14,185 nucleotides of DNA from Oscillospiraceae bacterium (GTDB lineage: Bacteria > Bacillota > Clostridia > Oscillospirales > Oscillospiraceae). The position numbers were made by a program, and so were the translations under genes. The first letter of the stretch is position 1. Each line of letters starts with the position of its first letter. Shown piece by piece: positions 6,968-13,705 of the stretch. The notes beneath the pieces were generated by a model, which saw nothing but the letters and a program-made list of their open reading frames with translations, was not told the DNA's origin and searched no databases. The stretch is from the NCBI GenBank assembly GCA_016296635.1, contig JAEDIZ010000052.1, forward strand, positions 1-14,185. Reading direction: 5' to 3'.

Positions 6968-7367
6968 TTAAAATGTAAAACGGAGCAGCTCGCGTTCCGT
7001 ATTTGCGATGTTTACCCGAAGGATATACTCGAATGTTCCGGTTCCGACCAGCTTCTTTACCTCGTTTTTGGGGTCTAGCGAGGTCAGACTGCATTCACGG
7101 TTAAAATAGCAGTAATCAGCAGCGCGGAAGACGGTTTCTCCGGTTTCCGAATTGCGGATCTCCACGGCAACCTCGGACAGATCGTAGTTGGACACGATCC
7201 TTCCATGCAGGCCGTCATGGATGTTGCTCCAGTTGTTTGCGTCATAAACAACGCAGTGCGGGGTTTCAAAATATCCAGTTTCGAAAGCTGCATCTCTTGT
7301 CGGCAGATAACCGCTTTTGATCAGATTTGTAAAGTTCAGCTCTTTTGTCCAGATTCCAGGAGGACGC
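6968..7367 (-). pseudogene. Displaced C-terminal part of the surface lipoprotein, +1 frame
   Basis: This open stretch continues the lipoprotein in a different frame, beginning around RPPGIWTKELNFTNL and running through GYLPTRDAAFETGYFETPHC, YDANNWSNIHDGLHGRI, DLSEVAVEIRNSETGETVF and the terminal NIANTERELLRFTF, with a stop at 6968-6970. It has no ribosome binding site or credible start of its own; an internal GTG near 7195 gives only the last 75 residues. Its composition and secondary-structure pattern look like genuine protein. Removing one base from the five-T run at 7368-7372 joins it in frame to the upstream CDS, for a 1,051-residue product. I therefore read it as the same gene, broken by a one-base insertion or by a sequencing or assembly error. 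Confidence 0.75.
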
Positions 7368-10124
7368 TTTTTCCTGATCCATTGTTGACGTCTGTTCGTG
7401 GACGGTCAGATAACTGCTGACAGGGTCGATCGTGCCGTCTTCTTTCCTTTCGACGAAAACTCCGGTGATCAGCCGCAGGTGAGACAGAAGTGCGCTTCCG
7501 TCCGACCAGTGGGAAAACAGGAAATCGCCCCGCTTCGCCTTCGCATAGGATTCATAAATGACCCAGGGATCTTCGTTGTCTTTTACGATTATTTCGGAAA
7601 CCGCACTGGTTGGCTTAATCTTGTAGTCTCCGACGACCACGTACGGGGCTTTGTCATTTTTCATCTTCGGAATGATATTCAGCAGCGGGTCATTAACCCT
7701 CGACCAGTAATCATAGTTGTTCGTAATGCGGCTGATCGACTGGAAGATCGCACTGGTGCAGTTATTTCCGTGCATGGCGTTCCATGTACAGGATCCAGTA
7801 TAGGTCCCGTCCTTGTCCAACTGACCGCAGAAGTTTTCCAGATTATCCATTCCGTTATAGCCGCCGATGTAGGGCAGCCCGTAATAGGTTTTTCCCTTGG
7901 TGTATTGCAGCGCATCCGTCACAATGCTGGAACCGGCAAAGTTGATATCCTCGGGAGCCTTCCATGCAAGCGTTGCCATAGACTCGAAATACGAGATCAT
8001 CTCTTCAACCTTTTTGCTGATCTGTTCCTCATCAATAGAAGATACCCCGTGATTTTCTACAAGCGCAATCACATTGGATGTGCTGTCCGTCTGTTTGGCA
8101 ACCGAATAAACCGAAGCCGTACAGGGGAGGGAATATGCTGTATAGACGGCATCATTACATACAAACGTGTAATAGGCGGCTGCAGTATATTCGGTACAGT
8201 ATTCCTCCACCGGAATCTCCCGCACCGATGCATAGAGCAAATCGGACAGGTCTTCACAAGTGGTGATAAGCCCGGTGGGAACGTCCGTGCAGAGGAGTTC
8301 TTCTTGTCCGGCCAGACTTTCCCGTGTCAGCTCTGCGGGAGTTTCCAACAGATCTGTAGGCAGTACCCGCACGCCCACGGTTTTGATCTCGATATCCGGG
8401 CAGGTTCCTTCCTCAATTCCGAACAGGAATCCCAGCTCCTGCTTTTCCGAATCCTTCAGAATACCGGTTCCGACAATGGTGACAGCCGGGCGGCGCAGAA
8501 CGTTCAGCGCAAATTCCCCGACCTTGATTCCGTCATAGAGTACCTGTAGCGATGAAACGTCCTGCGTCAGACGGAAAGTGTCCGGATCGATCTGCGTACC
8601 GTCTGCAAGAAGAAAAGCAAAGCCAGAAATGCATTTTTGGTAGTCCAGCTTCTTTTCTGCTTCGCCATAAACGAGGGAGAGCGAAAGTCCGTTCAAATCA
8701 AGCAGGTCATCCGTAAAATAGGTGGTTCGGTACGGCTCATGGGCGACTTCTGCCGACGAAATATCCGCCTGCCGCCCTGCGATCTGGGAAAAGCCGACAG
8801 CCTTGGACAGGATATCGGATTTCCCGTTGTAAGCCGAATAATCCAGAACGATATTTCCTGGCTTCGAGCCGAAATAGCTGCCGGATTTTGCCATGATCTT
8901 TACGCTTTCGCTGAAGGAACCACCCGTAATAATGACGGTTCCGGTACAATTCGGCCCTGAGAATCCGCCGTTTCCGCAGATCTGTACTTTATTATTGATT
9001 TCTCCGCCTCGAATAAGCAGCGTGGCATCGCCGTCCTGCAACGCCCGCTGATCTGGAGACGCGGCGGACAGTGTTCCGTAGATTTTGGCGTCGCCCTCAA
9101 CTGTGACCCTGCTGCTTCCGAAGAGGTCGCCATAACCTCCGATCCCGATTCCCAGACATCCGCCGGTGACGGTATAATATGTACCGCTGCGCAGGGTAAC
9201 ATCCGTACAACCTTCAAGAGAACTGAAGGAATGTCCGCCCACGATTACTGGATAAGCGTCAACGGAAGGCTCTTTCTGTGCGTTGCCCTGCTCGTCGAGA
9301 GGAATGCAGCGAACGCCGGTATCCATCACCAGCGGAAACCCGGAGGCGGCTATGATCCGTCCTGAGACTGCATAGCCACCGCCTGCCTGCGTGCAGATAT
9401 CCACATTGCGGAACGTAACCGGGTTATTCAGCGCCAGGCAGACCGGGGACTGCATAATCAAGCGGGCACCGTTTGTTTCACGGTAGTCGATACCGCCCCA
9501 TACGCTGGTGACAGTGATCCCCGCGCCACCGAGGTGCGGCAGGCGCAGCTCGCGCTGTTCTTTTTCTCCCAGTCCGTCATTGCCGTCGCACAGCACTTCA
9601 CCCACCAGAACAATGGTGCCGCCTGTTCCGTAAAGCTTGGCAGCCGCCTGATAGAGAAGCGAATCGTAATAATTTGTGCTGCTGTTTCCGTCCGGAAATA
9701 CATTCCCGGACGCTTCCAGACGCAGTGGGCTGTCCGGACTGCTACCATCCCCGCTTCCGCCATCGGCAATAAACACTACCGGTGTATCAGCCTGATTGGG
9801 CGAAACCAGTTCAACCTCTGCCGCTGTTAGCCGTGCTGCTTCTACCGTTGACAGTATGACTGTCGGAAGGTTAAAGATAGCTTTCTCCGCAGCAGACAGC
9901 TTTTTTTCTATTACATCAGAAGCCTCAGGATCTTTGCCAGCCTGCTGAGGCTCACTGGCTTCTGCCTTGCCTGCTTCAATGGGAGTCTGCGTCTGTGCAG
10001 CCGGATTCTGCGGAATTTCCAACTCATTCTGTGGAGCAGAATAGCTGTTCGAGCAGCCCATACATCCGATCAGAAGCAGCAGAGCAAAAGCAAGTGTGAA
10101 TCCTTGTTTTTTTCTTCTCGCCAT
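7266..10124 (-). CDS. Large surface lipoprotein with beta-helix-like and NlpC/P60-like regions (frameshifted near the 3' end)
   Basis: From the ATG at 10124 (GGAGG 5 nt upstream) the frame encodes 952 residues. Residues 1-21 are a lipoprotein signal with lipobox LIGC and lipid-acceptor Cys21; a Gln/Glu/Ala-rich linker follows to ~80. Residues ~115-430 contain turn-rich repeats typical of right-handed beta-helices (VFIADGGSGDGSSPDSPL, TFRNVDICT, VTVEGDAKIYG, LLIRGGEINNKV, VIITGGSFSESVKI). Residues ~480-670 look like two all-beta modules. Residues ~745-895 resemble a divergent NlpC/P60 or amidase core: YYGLPYIGGYNG, Cys789 in NNCTSAIFQ, GDFLF (866-870) and His882 in LLSHLRLITGV. The last ~33 residues before the stop at 7266 are out of frame. 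It heads the aldolase-kinase-dehydrogenase operon, so a role in binding or remodelling surface uronic-acid polymer is plausible but unproven. Confidence 0.75.
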   Translation of the reverse strand: MARRKKQGFTLAFALLLLIGCMGCSNSYSAPQNELEIPQNPAAQTQTPIEAGKAEASEPQQAGKDPEASDVIEKKLSAAEKAIFNLPTVILSTVEAARLTAAEVELVSPNQADTPVVFIADGGSGDGSSPDSPLRLEASGNVFPDGNSSTNYYDSLLYQAAAKLYGTGGTIVLVGEVLCDGNDGLGEKEQRELRLPHLGGAGITVTSVWGGIDYRETNGARLIMQSPVCLALNNPVTFRNVDICTQAGGGYAVSGRIIAASGFPLVMDTGVRCIPLDEQGNAQKEPSVDAYPVIVGGHSFSSLEGCTDVTLRSGTYYTVTGGCLGIGIGGYGDLFGSSRVTVEGDAKIYGTLSAASPDQRALQDGDATLLIRGGEINNKVQICGNGGFSGPNCTGTVIITGGSFSESVKIMAKSGSYFGSKPGNIVLDYSAYNGKSDILSKAVGFSQIAGRQADISSAEVAHEPYRTTYFTDDLLDLNGLSLSLVYGEAEKKLDYQKCISGFAFLLADGTQIDPDTFRLTQDVSSLQVLYDGIKVGEFALNVLRRPAVTIVGTGILKDSEKQELGFLFGIEEGTCPDIEIKTVGVRVLPTDLLETPAELTRESLAGQEELLCTDVPTGLITTCEDLSDLLYASVREIPVEEYCTEYTAAAYYTFVCNDAVYTAYSLPCTASVYSVAKQTDSTSNVIALVENHGVSSIDEEQISKKVEEMISYFESMATLAWKAPEDINFAGSSIVTDALQYTKGKTYYGLPYIGGYNGMDNLENFCGQLDKDGTYTGSCTWNAMHGNNCTSAIFQSISRITNNYDYWSRVNDPLLNIIPKMKNDKAPYVVVGDYKIKPTSAVSEIIVKDNEDPWVIYESYAKAKRGDFLFSHWSDGSALLSHLRLITGVFVERKEDGTIDPVSSYLTVHEQTSTMDQEKASSWNLDKRAELYKSDQKRLSADKRCSFRNWIF

Positions 10125-10165
10125 AGCAACCTCCATCAGTTTATTCTGTATATTCTTTGCGTTCA

Positions 10166-10181
10166 ACTTATTCGGATGAGT
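10166..10181. promoter_or_regulatory. Candidate operator of the lipoprotein-eda-kdgK-ldh operon
   Basis: ACTTATTCGGATGAGT matches 14 of 16 positions of the palindrome ACTTATTCGAATAAGT. It lies 8 bp downstream of the -10 box of the minus-strand promoter, the same geometry as the GH4 operator. Confidence 0.7.
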
Positions 10182-10189
10182 ATGCTATC

Positions 10190-10218
10190 ATCATACACAT
10201 TTTTCAGAACGATGTCAA
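10190..10218 (-). promoter_or_regulatory. Predicted sigma-A promoter of the lipoprotein-eda-kdgK-ldh operon
   Basis: On the minus strand TTGACA (10213-10218) is followed after 17 nt by TATGAT (10190-10195). Transcription would begin near 10183, adjacent to the operator at 10166-10181, leaving a ~60-nt leader before the ATG at 10124. Confidence 0.75.
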
Positions 10219-10258
10219 TATTATTATTGTATAGCTGCCATGCCCTGTAAATTTGCTC

Positions 10259-10287
10259 TTGATTATCCGAATAAGTTATGCTATATT
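10259..10287 (+). promoter_or_regulatory. Predicted promoter of the oxidoreductase-permease operon
   Basis: TTGATT (10259-10264) and TATATT (10282-10287) are spaced by 17 nt. An operator copy (10261-10276) covers the -35 box and spacer. A TATAAC hexamer at 10308-10313, just in front of another operator copy, is an alternative -10 box but lacks a recognisable -35. Confidence 0.55.
10261..10276. promoter_or_regulatory. Candidate operator overlapping the plus-strand promoter
   Basis: GATTATCCGAATAAGT matches 13 of 16 positions of the palindrome, with a perfect right half (CGAATAAGT). Its centre is 95 bp from the operator at 10166-10181, about nine helical turns, and 56 bp from the copy at 10317-10332, so looping is conceivable. 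Confidence 0.6.
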
Positions 10288-10316
10288 TTTTTAAGAAGAG
10301 GTAGTTTTATAACTAA

Positions 10317-10332
10317 ACTCATTCGAATAAGT
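10317..10332. promoter_or_regulatory. Operator copy upstream of the oxidoreductase gene
   Basis: ACTCATTCGAATAAGT differs from the palindrome at one position only. It sits about 40 bp before the ATG at 10374, inside the predicted leader, where a bound repressor could block elongation. Confidence 0.7.
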
Positions 10333-10373
10333 TTTTTGCTGTCTATTTTTTTCTGATTACAGGAGGGACTCAC

Positions 10374-11570
10374 ATGGAGAAAAAATTACGATTTGGCGTT
10401 TTTGGAACTTGGCGCGGCCTTGCCTACATCAACGCCCTGTCCAAAATAGACGGAGCAGAGGTCGTGGCAATCTGCGATAAGGACGAAAGCAAATTGAAAG
10501 ACGCAATCAGATCCTGCCCGAAAGACGTCAAGATCTGCGCAGACTTTGAGGAACTGATTCACAGCGGGATTGACGCAGTGGTTCTTGCCAATTATTTTGA
10601 TGAGCACTCCGGGTTTGCTGTTCGCGCATTGCGCGCCGGCGTTGATGTTTTCTCTGAAACCACAGCCGGTTTTACCCTGAAAGAGTGTGTTGAATTGGTC
10701 GAAGCGGTAGAAGAAACCGGACGGGTTTATGCCCTGGCAGAGAACTATCCTTTCTATACGGCCAACAGAGAGATCACAAGAGTATTCCAAAGCGGCGTTT
10801 TGGGCGAAGTCATTTTCGCAGAAGGCGAATATGTGCATCCCATGAGCGCAGCGGAGGTTCGCTCCATTACCCCCAGCGGCCATCACTGGCGCAACGGTCT
10901 TCCGACTACCTATTACTGCACCCATGCAATGGCTCCGCTTATGACCGCTACCGGTCTGATGCCAAAAAAGGTCATCGGCAAAACCAGCGTCAGCCGCGCC
11001 TACGCTCGCGCTACCGGTGCACAGCCCGGCGCAAGATGCGACAATTCCGGCATTCTTCTGGTGGAAATGGAGGGCGGCGTGGTCTTCCGCGTCGCGGGTG
11101 ACTGCGGCTTTGGAACCCGGGGCAACTGGTATCGCTTGGGGTGCCTGAAAGGCTGCATTGAAAATGTGCGCGGCAATCAGGATCAGGTGCGCCTGAGCTT
11201 CAATCCGTGGGATCTGCCCACCGACGGTTCGGTTTCTGCGCTTTCCTCCGTTTACAGTCCGGCACCCTCTATTGTCGATGGCATGGCGGCAGGGGCAGAT
11301 CACGGCGGCAGCGATTTCTGGGTCACGTGGAGTTTCGTGCAGGATCTGTTGAACGGCAGGCAGCCGTTTATGAACGTGTATCGGGCGACCGCGCTTTCCG
11401 CAATCGGAATTCTGGGCTGGCGGAGCGCACTGGATAACAGCAAGCAGTTTGATATTCCTGATTTCTCAAAGAAAGAAGACCGCGATCGTGTCCGGAATGA
11501 CACGCTGTCTCCCATTTATCACTTAGGACAGGAACCCACAATCCCGAACTGCGTGTACAAATTAGACTGA
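10374..11570 (+). CDS. Gfo/Idh/MocA-family oxidoreductase with altered EKP motif
   Basis: A 398-residue cytoplasmic protein. The N-terminal Rossmann region shows LRFGVFGTWRGLAYINAL (5-22), AEVVAICDKDESKL (28-41) and DAVVLANYFDEHSGFAVRAL (67-86), followed by ENYPFYTANREITRVFQSG and GEVIFAEGEYVHPM, typical of NAD(P)-dependent sugar dehydrogenases of this family. Two departures stand out. The glycine-rich loop reads GVFGTWRG instead of GxGxxG, and the usual EKP motif, whose lysine assists catalysis, is ETT at residues 95-97. It may therefore be a subfamily using another residue or a non-redox role. AGGAGGG lies 7 nt before the ATG. It is the first gene of the permease operon, with 37 bp to the next gene, suggesting action on the imported glycoside. 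The substrate is unknown. Confidence 0.85.
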   Translation: MEKKLRFGVFGTWRGLAYINALSKIDGAEVVAICDKDESKLKDAIRSCPKDVKICADFEELIHSGIDAVVLANYFDEHSGFAVRALRAGVDVFSETTAGFTLKECVELVEAVEETGRVYALAENYPFYTANREITRVFQSGVLGEVIFAEGEYVHPMSAAEVRSITPSGHHWRNGLPTTYYCTHAMAPLMTATGLMPKKVIGKTSVSRAYARATGAQPGARCDNSGILLVEMEGGVVFRVAGDCGFGTRGNWYRLGCLKGCIENVRGNQDQVRLSFNPWDLPTDGSVSALSSVYSPAPSIVDGMAAGADHGGSDFWVTWSFVQDLLNGRQPFMNVYRATALSAIGILGWRSALDNSKQFDIPDFSKKEDRDRVRNDTLSPIYHLGQEPTIPNCVYKLD

Positions 11571-11607
11571 TCAATCACGCTGATCGGACTGCCAAAAGGA
11601 GGATTCC

Positions 11608-12591
11608 ATGGAACAGACCAGTAAATCACGTTCGGAACGCATATCCAAGCGCGAGGACAGCCGTCAGCAAGTGCGTTCTAAGCGATTGATGACTCTGAAA
11701 AAGAATACACCTTATTTCGTTCTGCTGATAATACCGATTGCTTATTTTGTCCTCTTCTGTTATTGGCCAATGTTTGGCATCTCTATGGCGTTTCAAGACT
11801 ATAAGGTTGGCTCACCATTCTTAGGCGGCAATTCCGCGTTCGTTGGTTTCAAATGGTTTCGCCAGCTTCTGACCAGTCCTTTATTCCCGCGCTTGCTGAA
11901 AAACACGCTGATCATCAGTCTGACCGACCTGTTGCTTGGTTTTCCCATCTGCATTGCTTTTGCTTTGCTTTTGAATGAGGTTCGCCATGAGCATCTTCGC
12001 CATTTCACCGCAAATGTCAGTATGCTTCCGTATTTTATATCCACCGTCGTTGTTGTATGTATGCTGCTGAACTTCTTCTCCGTGGATGATGGCATTTTTC
12101 AGAACATCATGGTGAAATTGGGCGGGGAGAGAAAAACGATTATCGGAAACCCCGACTCTTTCGTTTCTCTGTTCGTGGGCTCCGGTATTTGGCAGGGCTG
12201 CGGCTATGGTGCTGTCGTTTATACCGCTGCCATTGCTTCAATCGACCCGAACCTTTATGAAGCCGCTGCACTGGATGGCAGCACCAGGTGGAAAAATATT
12301 TTTCACATTACGATTCCCTGCATTATGCCCACAATCCTCATCATGCTGATCCTGCGTTTCGGTGGACTGATGGGCGTCAACTCAGCCAAGATTCTTCTAA
12401 TGTATCGTCCCTCTGTTTATTCTACCGCTGATGTATTCGGAACCTATGCTTACCGGGCTGCATTCGAAGACGGCAATATGAGCTATTCCACAGCGATTGA
12501 CTTGTTTACTTCTGTCGTCAATCTGCTCCTGCTTGTGCTTGCCAATAAGGTTATCAAGAAGGCTTCTGACTCTGAAACTTCCCTGTTTTGA
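11608..12591 (+). CDS. lplB: Oligosaccharide ABC transporter permease, LplB type
   Basis: A 327-residue inner-membrane protein of the CUT1 binding-protein-dependent permease family. After a ~30-residue basic cytosolic tail, about six membrane spans can be seen: ~36-60, ~98-122, ~138-158, ~186-210, ~238-258 and ~298-318. The EAA loop that docks on the ATPase is at 217-237 (YEAAALDGSTRWKNIFHITI). Similarity in pattern is to B. subtilis LplB and its paralogues, which are often genomically linked to the GH4 galacturonidase LplD, matching the GH4 gene here. AGGAGG precedes the ATG. It ends 9 bp before the second permease. No ATPase is encoded nearby; CUT1 systems in Firmicutes commonly share an MsmX-type ATPase encoded elsewhere. 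The gene symbol denotes family, not proven orthology. Confidence 0.88.
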   Translation: MEQTSKSRSERISKREDSRQQVRSKRLMTLKKNTPYFVLLIIPIAYFVLFCYWPMFGISMAFQDYKVGSPFLGGNSAFVGFKWFRQLLTSPLFPRLLKNTLIISLTDLLLGFPICIAFALLLNEVRHEHLRHFTANVSMLPYFISTVVVVCMLLNFFSVDDGIFQNIMVKLGGERKTIIGNPDSFVSLFVGSGIWQGCGYGAVVYTAAIASIDPNLYEAAALDGSTRWKNIFHITIPCIMPTILIMLILRFGGLMGVNSAKILLMYRPSVYSTADVFGTYAYRAAFEDGNMSYSTAIDLFTSVVNLLLLVLANKVIKKASDSETSLF

Positions 12592-12600
12592 GGTGGCACC

Positions 12601-13500
12601 ATGTATTTGCAGTATAATAAGACTTTTGGGGATCGTGTGTTTGATTTTTTCGTTGCCCTTTTTGTCGTCGTCGTTCTGGTCGTGTCCCTGTATCCCCTGA
12701 TTTATGTCATCAGTATGTCGATTTCCGATCCTGTCAGGGCTGCACGCGGTGAAGTTTTTCTTCTTCCAAAAGGGTTTTCTATTCTGGCCATTCGGAAGGC
12801 ACTGGAAGACAAATCGATCCTGACCTATTACTATAACACGTTCTGGTATACCATTGTCGGCACCGGGCTTGGAATTATCACGACCTGTCTGGCAGCCTAC
12901 CCGCTGGCAAGGCGGGAATTCCGCTACAGAAGCATCGTGATGAAGTTCATCACTTTCACAATGTTTTTCGGTGGCGGTTTGATTCCCACCTACATCGTAG
13001 TTGCCAGATTCCTGCACCTGTTTAACAGCCGTTGGGCGATTATCCTGCCTTCTTTAACAAGTGCGTGGAACATCATTATAGTCCGGAATTATTTCCAATC
13101 CCTTCCGGAAGAGATTATTGAAAGCGCACGGCTGGACGGTGCATCGGAGTATCGAATCTTTGGGCAGCTGATTATTCCACTGTCAAAACCGATTCTTGGC
13201 GTCCTGGCGCTTTACTATTCCGTCTATTTCTGGAACAACTACTTTAATCCCATGATCTATCTGGGAAAGAAAGAGCTTCAGCCGCTTGCACTGTATATTC
13301 GAAATGTGATGATGCAGAGCAAAATCGAGGATCTGGCCGGCTCGTCATCGTATATGAATATCAATGGCGCTGCTTTGCTTTCTTCTCTTCAGATCCGATA
13401 TGCGGTCGTAGTGATTGCAGTGCTGCCCATGCTTCTGTTCTACCCCATCTTCAGCAAAAACCTTGAAAAAGGCTTAATGATCGGTGCGCTCAAGGGATAA
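12601..13500 (+). CDS. lplC: Oligosaccharide ABC transporter permease, LplC/YtcP type
   Basis: A 299-residue membrane protein, the partner of the preceding permease. Spans are visible at ~14-40, ~80-102, ~112-135, ~143-163, ~196-215 and ~260-285. The EAA loop is at ~172-195 (ESARLDGASEYRIFGQLIIP), followed by the LplC/YtcP-typical YYSVYFWNNYFNPMIYL. GAGGTGG overlaps the end of the upstream gene and lies 4-5 nt from the ATG, suggesting translational coupling. The pair would form the channel for an oligosaccharide, here probably a uronide. The substrate-binding lipoprotein that normally sits beside such pairs is not found before the window ends. Confidence 0.88.
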   Translation: MYLQYNKTFGDRVFDFFVALFVVVVLVVSLYPLIYVISMSISDPVRAARGEVFLLPKGFSILAIRKALEDKSILTYYYNTFWYTIVGTGLGIITTCLAAYPLARREFRYRSIVMKFITFTMFFGGGLIPTYIVVARFLHLFNSRWAIILPSLTSAWNIIIVRNYFQSLPEEIIESARLDGASEYRIFGQLIIPLSKPILGVLALYYSVYFWNNYFNPMIYLGKKELQPLALYIRNVMMQSKIEDLAGSSSYMNINGAALLSSLQIRYAVVVIAVLPMLLFYPIFSKNLEKGLMIGALKG

Positions 13501-13501
13501 A

Positions 13502-13520
13502 TCCCGAAGCTCGCGGGTTT
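13502..13520 (+). terminator. Weak candidate terminator after the permease operon
   Basis: CCCG-AAGCTCG-CGGG followed by TTTC starts 3 nt after the stop codon of the second permease gene. The stem is only 4 bp and the T run is short, so this is a tentative call. Confidence 0.25.
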
Positions 13521-13705
13521 CAATCCATTTCGATCGGCTAATGAAAAGAACGGCCAGCAATTGCTTCGTAGTATGCATTGCAATAACGAAATAAAAAACC
13601 AGCTATATGTTCTGCATCAATATCCACGCAGAAGAATTCATGGCAATGCAGAATAGAAAAACCGAATAAACTCGGAACAGGCAAAACGGAGAGGGGGAAA
13701 CCTTC

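Noticed and set aside
6968..7195. Independent 75-residue gene between the lipoprotein and eda
   Set aside because: Its GTG start lies mid-sequence in a longer open stretch that continues the lipoprotein once one base is removed at 7368-7372.
7398..8549. 383-residue plus-strand open frame opposite the lipoprotein gene
   Set aside because: Antisense shadow; the minus frame has a signal peptide, lipobox and domain motifs, while this has none.
10386..11303. 305-residue open frame antisense to the oxidoreductase gene
   Set aside because: Shadow of a well-supported gene; no ribosome binding site and no recognisable domain.
13514..13527. GGGTTTCAATCC, resembling the end of some CRISPR repeats
   Set aside because: It occurs once, with no second copy or regular spacing nearby, so there is no array.
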